DNA of 64,000 nt, taken from positions 4,064-68,063 of the forward strand of contig BNUY01000002.1 in NCBI GenBank assembly GCA_025997715.1, in the 5' to 3' direction. This DNA is from Spirochaetia bacterium (lineage in GTDB: Bacteria; Spirochaetota; Spirochaetia; Treponematales; Breznakiellaceae). Shown here piece by piece: positions 9,291 through 17,716 of this stretch. The translations under genes and the position numbers were made by a program. Each line of letters begins with the position of its first letter. Position 1 is the stretch's first letter. The notes under the pieces were generated by a model. It was not told the origin of the DNA and did not search any database. It worked only from the letters and a program-made list of their open reading frames with translations.

Positions 9291-10928
9291 TTAGCCCGTT
9301 TCCCGGCCTTTCCCCTTCCCATTCCGGTATTCCCGTGGTGACAACCCGGTGTTTTTCTTAAAGATAAAGCTGAAATAGTGTGGATCGTTAAACCCCGTTT
9401 CCTCCGCAATATCGGCGTTCTTCATGGCGGTATTTTCCAGGAGCTGTTTTGCCTTGTCAATCCGCACACGGGTAAGGTATTCAATAAAATTCTCCCCCGT
9501 ATCCTGGGCAAAAACCGTACTCAGGTGATTGGGGCTGATGCCCACATGGGAAGCAACGGTGTGGAGGGAAATGTCCTGATCCCGGTAATGCCGGTCGATA
9601 AACCCCTTAGCCTTTAGAACAACCGACTGGTACCGGCCCTCCATCCGGGAATCCCTGAATTCGATTACCGCGGTAAACAGGGCTTTCATTTTTTTATTGA
9701 AGGTTTCCCGGGAACTGATAATTTCGTTTATTTCATGCCGGTTCAGGCTGAAGGGGATAACCGTGTTAATATCCCCGTTAAACTCTTCTATTATCTTGGA
9801 AGCCGCCACAATTATTTCCCCCAGCATAAAATATTCCAGGATTGGATCTTCTCCTGCGCTGTCCTTTAGTAATGCAGTGTATTCTCCGAGAATGGCGTCA
9901 ATATCTTTTTTTGAGGCATAGCGGAATTTTGCCCAGAGGATATCCCCGTCAAAATTGAGCAGCCCCGTTTGATCAAACAGGCGATCGCTCCCCTTCTCTG
10001 CCTGCAAACCGGCGCAGTCGGAGATTTGCAGTAAGCCGGCGGCGGTTTCGTTATTAACAATCCGGTCGGCCTTAAAATAGGATGTGCTTACCTCCCCGAG
10101 CCTGCTCACCGCCCCTCCTATGCCGATGGCAACCTTGCAGTCCGTATTGCGTTCAACCTCAAACTTGATCGCCTGGGCAATGGAGTACACCGACTCTTCC
10201 AGTGAATCATCAGGCACGCCGGGCATGTCAGACATACCTTTGATAAGCATGATATACTTGTTCTCGTCCCCCTGAAAGAGTATGACATTGGAATATTTTT
10301 CTGTTATGGAACGGATAATTAGTTTTACTGCAAAAAGCGGAGAATGACTTTTCTGATTAGGGGACACGCCAATCACCGCCGCCGTATAGGAATGGGCAAT
10401 AAGATCGATACCCAGTTCCCGCGCCTTTTCGATGGCCGCCGGGGTGGAGATTTTCCCGTTTATAAAATCCCTTAGCCACCCTTCCCGGAGGGTGTCCGAA
10501 TGGGACTGCGCCTGCTGTTTAAGGTGCTCAATGTTGAGGAGTTCTGTTTTCTCCGCATCGATCCTGCGGGCAATTTTGTCCAGGGTTTGGAGCATATCCT
10601 GGGATGACACCGGTTTAAGGAGGTATTCCTCGACCCCCACGGATATTGCCTCCCGGGCATACTCAAATTCATCGTGCCCGGACAGTATTATTATTTTTAT
10701 CCAGGGCAGGGTTTTTTTTACAATCCGTGAAAGGCTCAGGCCGTCCATAAAGGGCATACGGATGTCGGTTATCAGAATATCCGGCTTTATATCTTTTATG
10801 ATTGACAGCGCCATCTCGCCGTCCGGGGCTTCCCCCGCAAATGTATAGGAAGTTTTATCCCAGGGAATACTGTTTCTAATTCCCTCCCGAACGACAATCT
10901 CGTCCTCAACGATAAACACTTTATACAT
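9291..10928 (-). CDS. Response regulator, YesN/AraC family
   Basis: A 545-residue regulator. Residues 1-120 form a receiver domain with phosphoacceptor Asp in DILITDIRMPFMDG and Lys in YLLKPVSS. A long central region of about 300 residues has no recognised motif. The last 100 residues are an AraC-type double helix-turn-helix (VASHVGISPNHLSTVF and IAEETGFNDPHYFSFIFKK). The partner kinase gene lies immediately upstream (TGATATG junction), and a YtfQ-like lipoprotein lies before that. Targets are probably sugar transport operons such as the arabinose operon about 0.6 kb away; this is inferred from distance and ligand family. Confidence 0.9.
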   Translation of the reverse strand: MYKVFIVEDEIVVREGIRNSIPWDKTSYTFAGEAPDGEMALSIIKDIKPDILITDIRMPFMDGLSLSRIVKKTLPWIKIIILSGHDEFEYAREAISVGVEEYLLKPVSSQDMLQTLDKIARRIDAEKTELLNIEHLKQQAQSHSDTLREGWLRDFINGKISTPAAIEKARELGIDLIAHSYTAAVIGVSPNQKSHSPLFAVKLIIRSITEKYSNVILFQGDENKYIMLIKGMSDMPGVPDDSLEESVYSIAQAIKFEVERNTDCKVAIGIGGAVSRLGEVSTSYFKADRIVNNETAAGLLQISDCAGLQAEKGSDRLFDQTGLLNFDGDILWAKFRYASKKDIDAILGEYTALLKDSAGEDPILEYFMLGEIIVAASKIIEEFNGDINTVIPFSLNRHEINEIISSRETFNKKMKALFTAVIEFRDSRMEGRYQSVVLKAKGFIDRHYRDQDISLHTVASHVGISPNHLSTVFAQDTGENFIEYLTRVRIDKAKQLLENTAMKNADIAEETGFNDPHYFSFIFKKNTGLSPREYRNGKGKGRETG

Positions 10929-10929
10929 A

Positions 10930-12447
10930 TCAGACCGTCCTGGGAACCCGGATGATTACCGTGGTCCCTTCCTTGTAAACACTTTTTATGTCCAGCCTGG
11001 CAGCCTTGTTATAGTACAGTTCCAGCCGCTTGCTCACATTGTACAAGCCGTAGACCGAATTGGCTGTCGCCGGAGGGGAAGTCCGGTTTGCAGCCCCGGC
11101 GGCGGTGACCGGCTTGGGCTGGCTTTGCAGCTGCTCCCTCACATCCGCCAGGCGTTCCGCCGTCATGCCGATGCCGTTATCTTCAACACTGAAACACAAA
11201 CAGGATGATACATCCTGCACAGCGCCTTCCTGCCAGCCCCGTACCTTTATTGTGCCACGGCCCCGCTTGTTTTTAATGCCGTGGTAGAGGGCGTTTTCCA
11301 CCAGGGGCTGGAGGAGGAGTTTAAGGATGGTGTTACGTTCCATGGCGGCCTCGCAATCAATGGAATAATCCAGTATGTCACGGTAGCGTATTTTTTGTAT
11401 GGTACAATAACTTTCGATATGGGAAAACTCGTCCTTCACGCTGACCCACTCCCCGCCGCGGTTCAAGGTAACCCGGAAGAAAGTTGAGAGCGCCCTGGTA
11501 ATGGAAATAACCTCCGCATAGTGAGCGCCCTCCGCAAGCCAGATGATAGAATCCAGGGTGTTGTATAAAAAATGCGGCGTAATCTGGGCCTGGAGCGCCT
11601 TCATTTCGGACTTTTGCAAATTTTGCTGTTCCTGAATATTTACTTCGATAAGGGTTTTGATCTTCCCCGCCATGGTGTTCAGGTCTTCGGTGAGGGCGTT
11701 CAGCTCCTTTACGTGGGGGATTGTTGCACGGGCGGAGAGGTCCCCCTCGGCGATGCGGCTGGAGAAGGAAACCAGGGCGCCTATGGATGCGTCCACATTG
11801 GAGGCCACGGAAATCTGCACAAATATTGAAAAGGCGGTTACAAATATGATGATTACAATTTCTAACACACCAATACTGAACGCCCGCTGTTTGATCGTTT
11901 CATTGGCCTGTGCCGCAGACTCAATTTCCAGAACGATAAAATCCTGCAATATTTCTGAAACCAGAACGGAAACACCCCGGATTTCGTCCAGGATACGCTC
12001 GTTTTCAATTACCGGGTAGGAATCTGCCATCTGTGATCCCAGGCGATCCGTATAGCGGCGGAGGGTGTTCATGGCCCTGCCGGCAACCTCCAGGAGTTGG
12101 CGGTTTTCCCGGGCTTCGGTGGCGCCCGTGGCGACGCCTGTGGTGTTCATAATACCCTCAAGCTGATAGTTAATATCCCGGATAATTTCGTACTGCCGCC
12201 CCTCGGCAAAGGATTTGTTTCCCGCCACGATGTCCCAAAGTTCGTTGGTAATATCGCTCTTAACGATTTGGATCAGGCGGTTGGATTTATTCACATTGGT
12301 GATGAGCCGGTCGTAGCTGATGGTGTTGTACAGGGAAAACACCACGCTCAGTAACAGCGGTATGAGCATGAGGCCGATGATGACCACATGGGATGTCTTG
12401 ATAGTCTTAGTGATGCTGGAACTGATAAAGAGATTCTGCCGCGCCAC
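10930..12447 (-). CDS. Sensor histidine kinase, YesM/LytS type
   Basis: A 505-residue membrane kinase. It has a first membrane helix near residues 20-40, an extracytoplasmic region, a second helix near 200-220, a HAMP-like segment, the His_kinase motif with phosphoacceptor His in ITPHFLYNTLDSI, and the ATPase motif VEDNGIGM. The start is a GTG at 12447, three bases after the preceding gene's stop, with GGGGATA upstream. The preceding gene encodes a YtfQ-like lipoprotein, so this kinase probably reads a periplasmic sugar-binding protein rather than free ligand. Confidence 0.9.
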   Translation of the reverse strand: MARQNLFISSSITKTIKTSHVVIIGLMLIPLLLSVVFSLYNTISYDRLITNVNKSNRLIQIVKSDITNELWDIVAGNKSFAEGRQYEIIRDINYQLEGIMNTTGVATGATEARENRQLLEVAGRAMNTLRRYTDRLGSQMADSYPVIENERILDEIRGVSVLVSEILQDFIVLEIESAAQANETIKQRAFSIGVLEIVIIIFVTAFSIFVQISVASNVDASIGALVSFSSRIAEGDLSARATIPHVKELNALTEDLNTMAGKIKTLIEVNIQEQQNLQKSEMKALQAQITPHFLYNTLDSIIWLAEGAHYAEVISITRALSTFFRVTLNRGGEWVSVKDEFSHIESYCTIQKIRYRDILDYSIDCEAAMERNTILKLLLQPLVENALYHGIKNKRGRGTIKVRGWQEGAVQDVSSCLCFSVEDNGIGMTAERLADVREQLQSQPKPVTAAGAANRTSPPATANSVYGLYNVSKRLELYYNKAARLDIKSVYKEGTTVIIRVPRTV

Positions 12448-12449
12448 GA

Positions 12450-13460
12450 TCAGTATCCCCGGGGGCCGATGGAAAGGAGGTCGTCCCCTTCGGAAAAAAC
12501 TGTTTCATTCACATGGATTAAACGGGGGATCGTTTCTAAGCGGGCCAGTTGTTTTGCCAGGGCTATTGTCTGGGGCCCCTGTTTGGGGTTACATTCGATG
12601 ACGCAGTTTACCTCTCCCCGCCTGAGTGCATCGATGGCCGCCTGTTCCGCATCAACCGTTACAATTACTATGTCTATTCCGGGATTCAGCCCCTTCTCCT
12701 TTACCGCATCCAGAACACCCAGGGTCATCCCGTCATTGTGGGAAAAGATCACATCAATATCAGAATAGTCTTTCAGGATGGCGCGCATCAGTTCATAGCC
12801 CTTGGAACGGAGAAAATCACCGGACTCACTGTAAATGATTTGAAACTCCGGGTGTTCGGCCAGAACTTCCCGGAAGCCCTGTGCCCGTCCATCTGCGGCA
12901 GAGGACCCGGTGGTGCCGCTGAGCTCAACAATACGGACCGGGTTTTTCACTGAAGCGGGCGCTGTAGCGCTGCGGTCCTGAAATTTGGTCAAAAGAAATC
13001 CCGCTGCGTCCCGGCCTTCCTGAACACTGTTGGTGCCGATATACCCGGCGTAAAGGCTTTCATCCTGAATATCGATCTTCCGGTCGGTGATCAGCACCGG
13101 AATACCCGCGTCCTTTGCCTCCCGCAGCACGTTATCCCAGCCGGCGGACACAATGGGGACAAAGACAATGACGTCTACCTGATAGGCAATGAAGGAACGG
13201 ATAGCCTTAATCTGGTTTTCCTGCTTTTGCTCGGCGTTGGAAAACAACAATTGCACCCCGGCCTCTGCCGCCGCCTCCTGTATGGAGCGGGTATGGCAGG
13301 TCCGCCAGGCGCTTTCCGCCCCGATTTGCGAAAACCCGAGGATGATGCCCTTATCCGCCGGACTTTCTTTCGGTTTCCCGCAGGCGCTGAGCGCAAGTAA
13401 GAGGCCGATAATGAGTATCCGCGGAGCAGCGCTACTCACGAATATCTTCAAGCTCCGCAT
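12450..13460 (-). CDS. YtfQ-like sugar-binding lipoprotein of a sensory system
   Basis: About 336 residues with a lipoprotein signal (IIGLLLALSACGK, lipobox LSAC). It then follows the YtfQ pattern: GFSQIGAESAWR, NAEQKQENQIKAIRSF, VSAGWDNVL, VELSGTTGSSA, YSESGDFLR and SHNDGMTLGV. It is a paralogue of the arabinose operon's binding protein but has no permease or ATPase beside it; histidine kinase and response-regulator genes follow within three bases. A sensory role is inferred. The ATG at 13460 overlaps the CBS-ACT gene by 29 bases; the longer GTG start at 13493 has no better ribosome binding site. Confidence 0.88.
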   Translation of the reverse strand: MRSLKIFVSSAAPRILIIGLLLALSACGKPKESPADKGIILGFSQIGAESAWRTCHTRSIQEAAAEAGVQLLFSNAEQKQENQIKAIRSFIAYQVDVIVFVPIVSAGWDNVLREAKDAGIPVLITDRKIDIQDESLYAGYIGTNSVQEGRDAAGFLLTKFQDRSATAPASVKNPVRIVELSGTTGSSAADGRAQGFREVLAEHPEFQIIYSESGDFLRSKGYELMRAILKDYSDIDVIFSHNDGMTLGVLDAVKEKGLNPGIDIVIVTVDAEQAAIDALRRGEVNCVIECNPKQGPQTIALAKQLARLETIPRLIHVNETVFSEGDDLLSIGPRGY

Positions 13461-14076
13461 CCGTGATAACGCGGATGCTCTCTTCAATATCACTGCGGCT
13501 CATACCGGCAATCTTCAGGGTGATGCGGCGGTGATCCGGGTCGTCCCCGTCGGAGGAGACCAGGGTGACGATGTTCCCTCCCTTGACCGCGATGGCGTGG
13601 GTAAGCTTTTCCAACTGTCCCGGTTTATCCGCCACGTTAATGGTGATGCGGACCCCCGGCCGCCGTGCGCCGAAAGCTTTGACAAAGACATGGAAGAGAT
13701 CCGTTTTAGTGATGATCCCCACCAGCAGGTCCCCCTTCATCACCGGCAGGCAGCCGATGGTCTCGTCCGCCATGATCCGGGCGGCCTCCTCCACCACGTC
13801 GTTTTCCGTAACGGTGTGTACCGTTTTCACCATGATCTTCTCGACCTTAAGTTTTGAAAGAAGGTAGCTGATCTCGTACATATCAAGGCTGGTGGCGGCG
13901 GAGGGGCCGGCCTTGAGCATATCCTTCTTGGTAATGATTCCCACCAGCTTGTTGTTTTTATCCAACACCGGCAGGTGACCGACCTGTTCCTTGTCCATCA
14001 GGGAACGCACTTCCGTTACCGACATCTCGGGGTGCACCGAAATGGGGTTTTTCGTCATCACATCGCTAATGATCAT
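13432..14076 (-). CDS. CBS-domain pair plus ACT domain protein (AcuB-like)
   Basis: A 214-residue soluble protein. Two CBS domains span about residues 1-125 (VMTKNPISVHPEMSV, GHLPVLDKNNKLVGIIT, GCLPVMKGDLLVGIITKTDL). An ACT-like domain follows from about 137 (GVRITINVADKPGQLEKLT). CBS pairs bind adenosyl ligands and ACT domains often bind amino acids, so it is probably an energy or amino-acid sensor. It starts one base after the livF stop with AGGAGG six bases upstream, and is co-transcribed with the branched-chain amino acid transporter. AcuB is named only for architecture. Confidence 0.85.
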   Translation of the reverse strand: MIISDVMTKNPISVHPEMSVTEVRSLMDKEQVGHLPVLDKNNKLVGIITKKDMLKAGPSAATSLDMYEISYLLSKLKVEKIMVKTVHTVTENDVVEEAARIMADETIGCLPVMKGDLLVGIITKTDLFHVFVKAFGARRPGVRITINVADKPGQLEKLTHAIAVKGGNIVTLVSSDGDDPDHRRITLKIAGMSRSDIEESIRVITDAELEDIRE

Positions 14077-14077
14077 C

Positions 14078-14794
14078 TTATCCTCCTAAGTAAGCTTTTT
14101 TCACCGCGTCATCCTTCATGAGGTCCTTCGCGGGACCGGTCTTTACCACCTGGCCGGTCTCCAGGATATATCCACGGGAGGCAAGTCCCAGGGCCTTAAA
14201 AGCATTCTGCTCCACCAACAGTATCGTTGTGCCATTTTCGCTGATGCGCCGGATGATCGAAAAGATTTCGTCCACCAGGATGGGAGCCAGGCCCATGGAG
14301 GGTTCGTCCAGCAGGAGCAGCCGGGGCTTTGACATTAAGGCCCGCCCCATGGCGAGCATTTGCTGTTCGCCGCCGGAAAGTGTCCCCGACACTTGCAGTC
14401 TCCGCTCCTTAAGCCGGGGGAAAAGCCCGTAGACCATCTCCATATCACCCGCCAGCTTGTCCTTCCTGAGATAGGCCCCCATCTCCAGGTTGTCCTTCAC
14501 CGAAAGGTTCGCAAAGATGCGCCGCCCCTCAGGCACCTGGACAAGCCCCGCCGCAACGATACGGTCAGGCGGCAAGGCGCTGATATCCATCCCGTCAAAG
14601 ATCACGGATCCCGCAGTTTTTCTAATGATATTCGATATGGCATGGAGGGTAGTCGTTTTCCCCGCGCCGTTGGAACCAATGAGGGTGATGATCTCCCCTT
14701 CCCTTACCTCGAAGGAGATACCCCTCAATGCTTGTATGGCTCCGTAGTGGACCGTAAGATTCGTAATCGTGAGCAGGACCTTTGGATCAGTCAA
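14078..14794 (-). CDS. livF: Branched-chain amino acid ABC transporter ATPase LivF
   Basis: About 238 residues with Walker A GSNGAGKTT, signature LSGGEQQMLAMGRALM and Walker B LLLLDEPSMGLAP. The LivF hallmark QVPEGRRIFANLSVKDNL is present. It pairs with LivG under the LivHM channel. The start is taken as the TTG at 14794, with GGGAGG six bases upstream; it overlaps the livG stop by eight bases, which suggests translational coupling. A farther TTG at 14809 would overlap the same ribosome binding site. Confidence 0.92.
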   Translation of the reverse strand: MTDPKVLLTITNLTVHYGAIQALRGISFEVREGEIITLIGSNGAGKTTTLHAISNIIRKTAGSVIFDGMDISALPPDRIVAAGLVQVPEGRRIFANLSVKDNLEMGAYLRKDKLAGDMEMVYGLFPRLKERRLQVSGTLSGGEQQMLAMGRALMSKPRLLLLDEPSMGLAPILVDEIFSIIRRISENGTTILLVEQNAFKALGLASRGYILETGQVVKTGPAKDLMKDDAVKKAYLGG

Positions 14795-15584
14795 TGGCGT
14801 CCTCCCCAAGGTATGCTTTAATCACCGCCGGGTCCCGCCGTATCGCTTCGGGAAGCCCCGCCGCAATGATCCTGCCGTAATCAAGCACCATAAGCCGCTC
14901 GCAGATCCCCATGACCAGGTGCATATCGTGTTCGATGAGCAGGATGGTCAGGTGGAATTCCTTCCGTATAAAACCGATGAGCTTCATCAGTTCATGGGTC
15001 TCCTGGGGGTTCATCCCTGCGGCGGGTTCGTCCAGGAGCAGCAGCAGGGGATTAGCCGCCAGCGCCCGTGCAATTTCCAGCTTCCGCTGTTCCCCGTAGG
15101 GCAGGTTCCGGGCCAGTTCGTGTTTCTTTGTTTCTATTTTAAACAGTGATAGTAAGTCGTCGGCCTTTTCCCGCATCTGCCCTTCGTCATGGTAAAAGCG
15201 GGGAAGCCTGAAAAGTACGTCAAGGGGGTTCTCCACCCGGCTTGAATGGAGGGCTATGCGCACATTATCCTCCACCGTAAGGTTACTAAAGAGCCGGATG
15301 TTTTGAAAGGTCCGTGCAATGCCGATATGGTTCAACCGGGCGGGGCTCAGTTTTCCTACCACCTGCAGCTTCCCATGCCGGTCCCAAAAATCAATCTCCC
15401 CCTCGGTGGGCGCGTATATCCCGGAGAGCATGTTGAACACCGTGGTCTTCCCCGCCCCGTTCGGCCCGATAAGGCCCACCAATTCGCCCCGGTGCAGTTC
15501 GCAGGAAAAGCCGCTTACCGCACGTAGGCCGCCGAATACTATGGAGAGGTCGGATACTTTTAGGAGGAGGTCTTGCTCACTCAT
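14787..15584 (-). CDS. livG: Branched-chain amino acid ABC transporter ATPase LivG
   Basis: A 265-residue ABC ATPase with Walker A GPNGAGKTTVFNML, the LivG-type stretch GIARTFQNIRLFSNLTVEDNV, signature-region PYGEQRKLEIARALA and Walker B LLLLDEPAAGMNP. The ATG at 15584 has AGGAGG eight bases upstream. A 188-bp gap with a large imperfect inverted repeat separates it from livM, unusual inside an operon that is otherwise tightly packed. Confidence 0.93.
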   Translation of the reverse strand: MSEQDLLLKVSDLSIVFGGLRAVSGFSCELHRGELVGLIGPNGAGKTTVFNMLSGIYAPTEGEIDFWDRHGKLQVVGKLSPARLNHIGIARTFQNIRLFSNLTVEDNVRIALHSSRVENPLDVLFRLPRFYHDEGQMREKADDLLSLFKIETKKHELARNLPYGEQRKLEIARALAANPLLLLLDEPAAGMNPQETHELMKLIGFIRKEFHLTILLIEHDMHLVMGICERLMVLDYGRIIAAGLPEAIRRDPAVIKAYLGEDAID

Positions 15585-15629
15585 ATTGGAACCTCCTGAA
15601 AGAACCGGAAAGAGAAGAAGGAGGAAGAA

Positions 15630-15775
15630 TTTTTAACCGCAAAGGCGACGAAGGCGACGAAGGCGACGAAGGAAGGAGAAGAAAGAAGATAGAAAGAGTA
15701 ATTTCATATTCCCCCCTCTTCTCCTCTCTTCTTCCTTTCTCTCCTTTGGCGCCTTCGTCGCCTTTGCGGTTTTTA
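15630..15775. repeat. Large inverted repeat with 9-bp tandem repeat, between livM and livG
   Basis: The left arm begins at the TTTTTAACCGC sequence near 15630 and carries three copies of GAAGGCGAC; the right arm (about 15748-15775) is its reverse complement, ending CCTTTGCGGTTTTT. Between the arms, a purine-rich tract (GGAGAAGAAAGAAG) faces a pyrimidine-rich one (CTCTTCTTCCTTTC), so the stem could extend inward. The unit looks like an interspersed non-coding repeat rather than a gene. In the livM-livG transcript it would form a very long stem. Confidence 0.6.
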
Positions 15776-16795
15776 TTCTTCCACTTCATGTTTTGCAGTA
15801 TCATGCTTGCCCCCCTTAACAGTTTTACTGCGGATAAAGGCGATGAAGCGGGAAACCAAGCGCACGAAGGACAGCTCCTTCATGCCCAAGAGCCCCTGGG
15901 GCCGGAAGAGCATCACGAAAATGAGTATCAGCGGGTAGATCAGGAGCCGGTAGTCCTGGAGGAAGCGGAGAAATTCCTGGAGGTACGTGAGGATGTAGGC
16001 GGCCAGCACCGAGCCGGTCATGGAACCCATGCCTCCGAGGACTACGAAGATCAGGTAGTCGATGCTGTGGTTAAAGGAAGCGGCGTCGGGCTTTACAAAG
16101 CCTATCACCATGACGTAGAGACAGCCCCCGATGCCGGCGATAAAAGAGGCGATCACAAAGCCCGCCATCTTGTAGCGGAATACGCCGATGCCGTTGGCGT
16201 TGGCCGCAACCTCGTCCTCACGGACCGCCAGGATGGCCCTGCCGTAACTGGACCGGAGAAAGTTCTGCAATAGAATTAGTATTACTGCCAGGCTTGCGGT
16301 AACCACCAGGAAGGATAGCGTTGAATTGAGGGTCATTTCAGTGGTGAAACGCCTGCCGTTGGCCCCCCCGGTAAGGATACGCAGGTTGGTGAGGATCACC
16401 CGGATGATTTCCCCGAACCCCAGGGTTACGATTGCCAGATAATCCCCGGTTAGTTTTAGTGTGGGGAAGCCGATGATGAAGCCGAAAAGGGCGGTTACCA
16501 ATGCCGCCAGGATCACGCTTACCGGTATGGGAAGCCCCAAGTCCAGGGTAAAGGAAATACAGGAGTATGCCCCGATGGCCATGAACCCCGCCTGCCCCAG
16601 GGAAAGCTGCCCGGTTATCCCCGTGATGGTGTTCACGCTGATGGCAAGAATGGCGTTCACGGCGCCCATGGTGAGTATCTGTGCGGTGTACGGGTCGATA
16701 AGACCGAAGTGTATCAACACGGTGGGAATCGCCACCAACGCTAATGCAAATATGCCGGGGATAAGCGTGTTTTTACGGTTATCTTCCATATACAT
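15773..16795 (-). CDS. livM: Branched-chain amino acid ABC transporter permease LivM
   Basis: A 340-residue inner-membrane permease with about eight to ten hydrophobic segments and the family core TGITGQLSLGQAGFMAIGAY, plus LTGDYLAIVTLGFGEIIRV and the EAA-like loop REDEVAANANGIGVFRYK. It forms the channel with LivH. The start ATG lies one base after the livH stop. The C-terminal tail (after about residue 310) is charged, and its last codons overlap the edge of the inverted repeat that follows. Confidence 0.92.
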   Translation of the reverse strand: MYMEDNRKNTLIPGIFALALVAIPTVLIHFGLIDPYTAQILTMGAVNAILAISVNTITGITGQLSLGQAGFMAIGAYSCISFTLDLGLPIPVSVILAALVTALFGFIIGFPTLKLTGDYLAIVTLGFGEIIRVILTNLRILTGGANGRRFTTEMTLNSTLSFLVVTASLAVILILLQNFLRSSYGRAILAVREDEVAANANGIGVFRYKMAGFVIASFIAGIGGCLYVMVIGFVKPDAASFNHSIDYLIFVVLGGMGSMTGSVLAAYILTYLQEFLRFLQDYRLLIYPLILIFVMLFRPQGLLGMKELSFVRLVSRFIAFIRSKTVKGGKHDTAKHEVEE

Positions 16796-16796
16796 A

Positions 16797-17696
16797 CTAC
16801 ACCTTCACCCTGGTTTTCTTACCCAAAATCCCCGTGGGCTTTACCAGGAGGATGACGATAAGAATAGAAAACGATATGGCGTCCGCGTATTGGGAGGAGA
16901 GGAAGCCCTTGGTCATGGTTTCCGCAATGCCAAGGATAAAGCCCCCCAGCATGGCGCCGGGCACCGAACCAATGCCCCCAAGAACGGCGGCCACGAATGC
17001 CTTGAGCCCCGGCATGGTTCCCATGGTGGGACTCACCTGGGGATAGGCGCAGGCAAAGAGGATGCCCCCGGCGGCGGCGAGCACCGAACCCAGGGCAAAG
17101 GTAAAGGAAATGGTGCCGTTCACCGAAATCCCCATAAGGCTCGACGCCTGGAGATCAAAGGAAACCGCCTGCATGGCCTTGCCCCGTTTGGTATAGTTGA
17201 TGATGTAGTTCAGGATAAGCATTAATACTGCGGATGTAACAATTACGATGATCTGGATATTGGAAACCGAAACGATACCGATAGAAACCGTATGCACCTC
17301 GGGCCGGGGAAACTGCTTGGGGTTGGGCCCGATGAAGGGCAGCACCCGCGCCCCGTTTTGCAGAATAAGGGATACCGCGATGGCGGTGATCAGGGAGTTG
17401 AGCCGGGGGGCGCCGCGCAAAGGCCGGTAGGCAAAGCGTTCGATAAAGACCCCCAGGCAGGCGCAGAGGGTCATGGCGAACAGAAACGCTGCGGCCAGGC
17501 TCAGGGGGGAGACGCCGAAGCGGGTTAAGACAAAGTACCCCGCATAGGCCCCCACCATGAGAATATCACCGTGGGCAAAGTTGATAAGCAGAACAATGCC
17601 GTACACCATGGTATATCCCAGGGCAATCAGCGCATAAACACTGCCCAGGGATATACCGTTTATCAACTGCTGTACAAAAATGACGCCTGAGTCCAC
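16797..17696 (-). CDS. livH: Branched-chain amino acid ABC transporter permease LivH
   Basis: A 299-residue polytopic permease. Visible family motifs are QQLINGISLGSVYALIALGY, YGIVLLINFAHGDILMVGAY and the C-terminal KAFVAAVLGGIGSVPGAMLG. It partners with LivM. The start is a GTG at 17696 (reading VDSGVIFVQQ) with only a weak GAG upstream. It follows livK by about 20 bases in the same operon. Confidence 0.92.
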   Translation of the reverse strand: MDSGVIFVQQLINGISLGSVYALIALGYTMVYGIVLLINFAHGDILMVGAYAGYFVLTRFGVSPLSLAAAFLFAMTLCACLGVFIERFAYRPLRGAPRLNSLITAIAVSLILQNGARVLPFIGPNPKQFPRPEVHTVSIGIVSVSNIQIIVIVTSAVLMLILNYIINYTKRGKAMQAVSFDLQASSLMGISVNGTISFTFALGSVLAAAGGILFACAYPQVSPTMGTMPGLKAFVAAVLGGIGSVPGAMLGGFILGIAETMTKGFLSSQYADAISFSILIVILLVKPTGILGKKTRVKV

Positions 17697-17716
17697 GGTG
17701 ATACTCTACGCATTCA

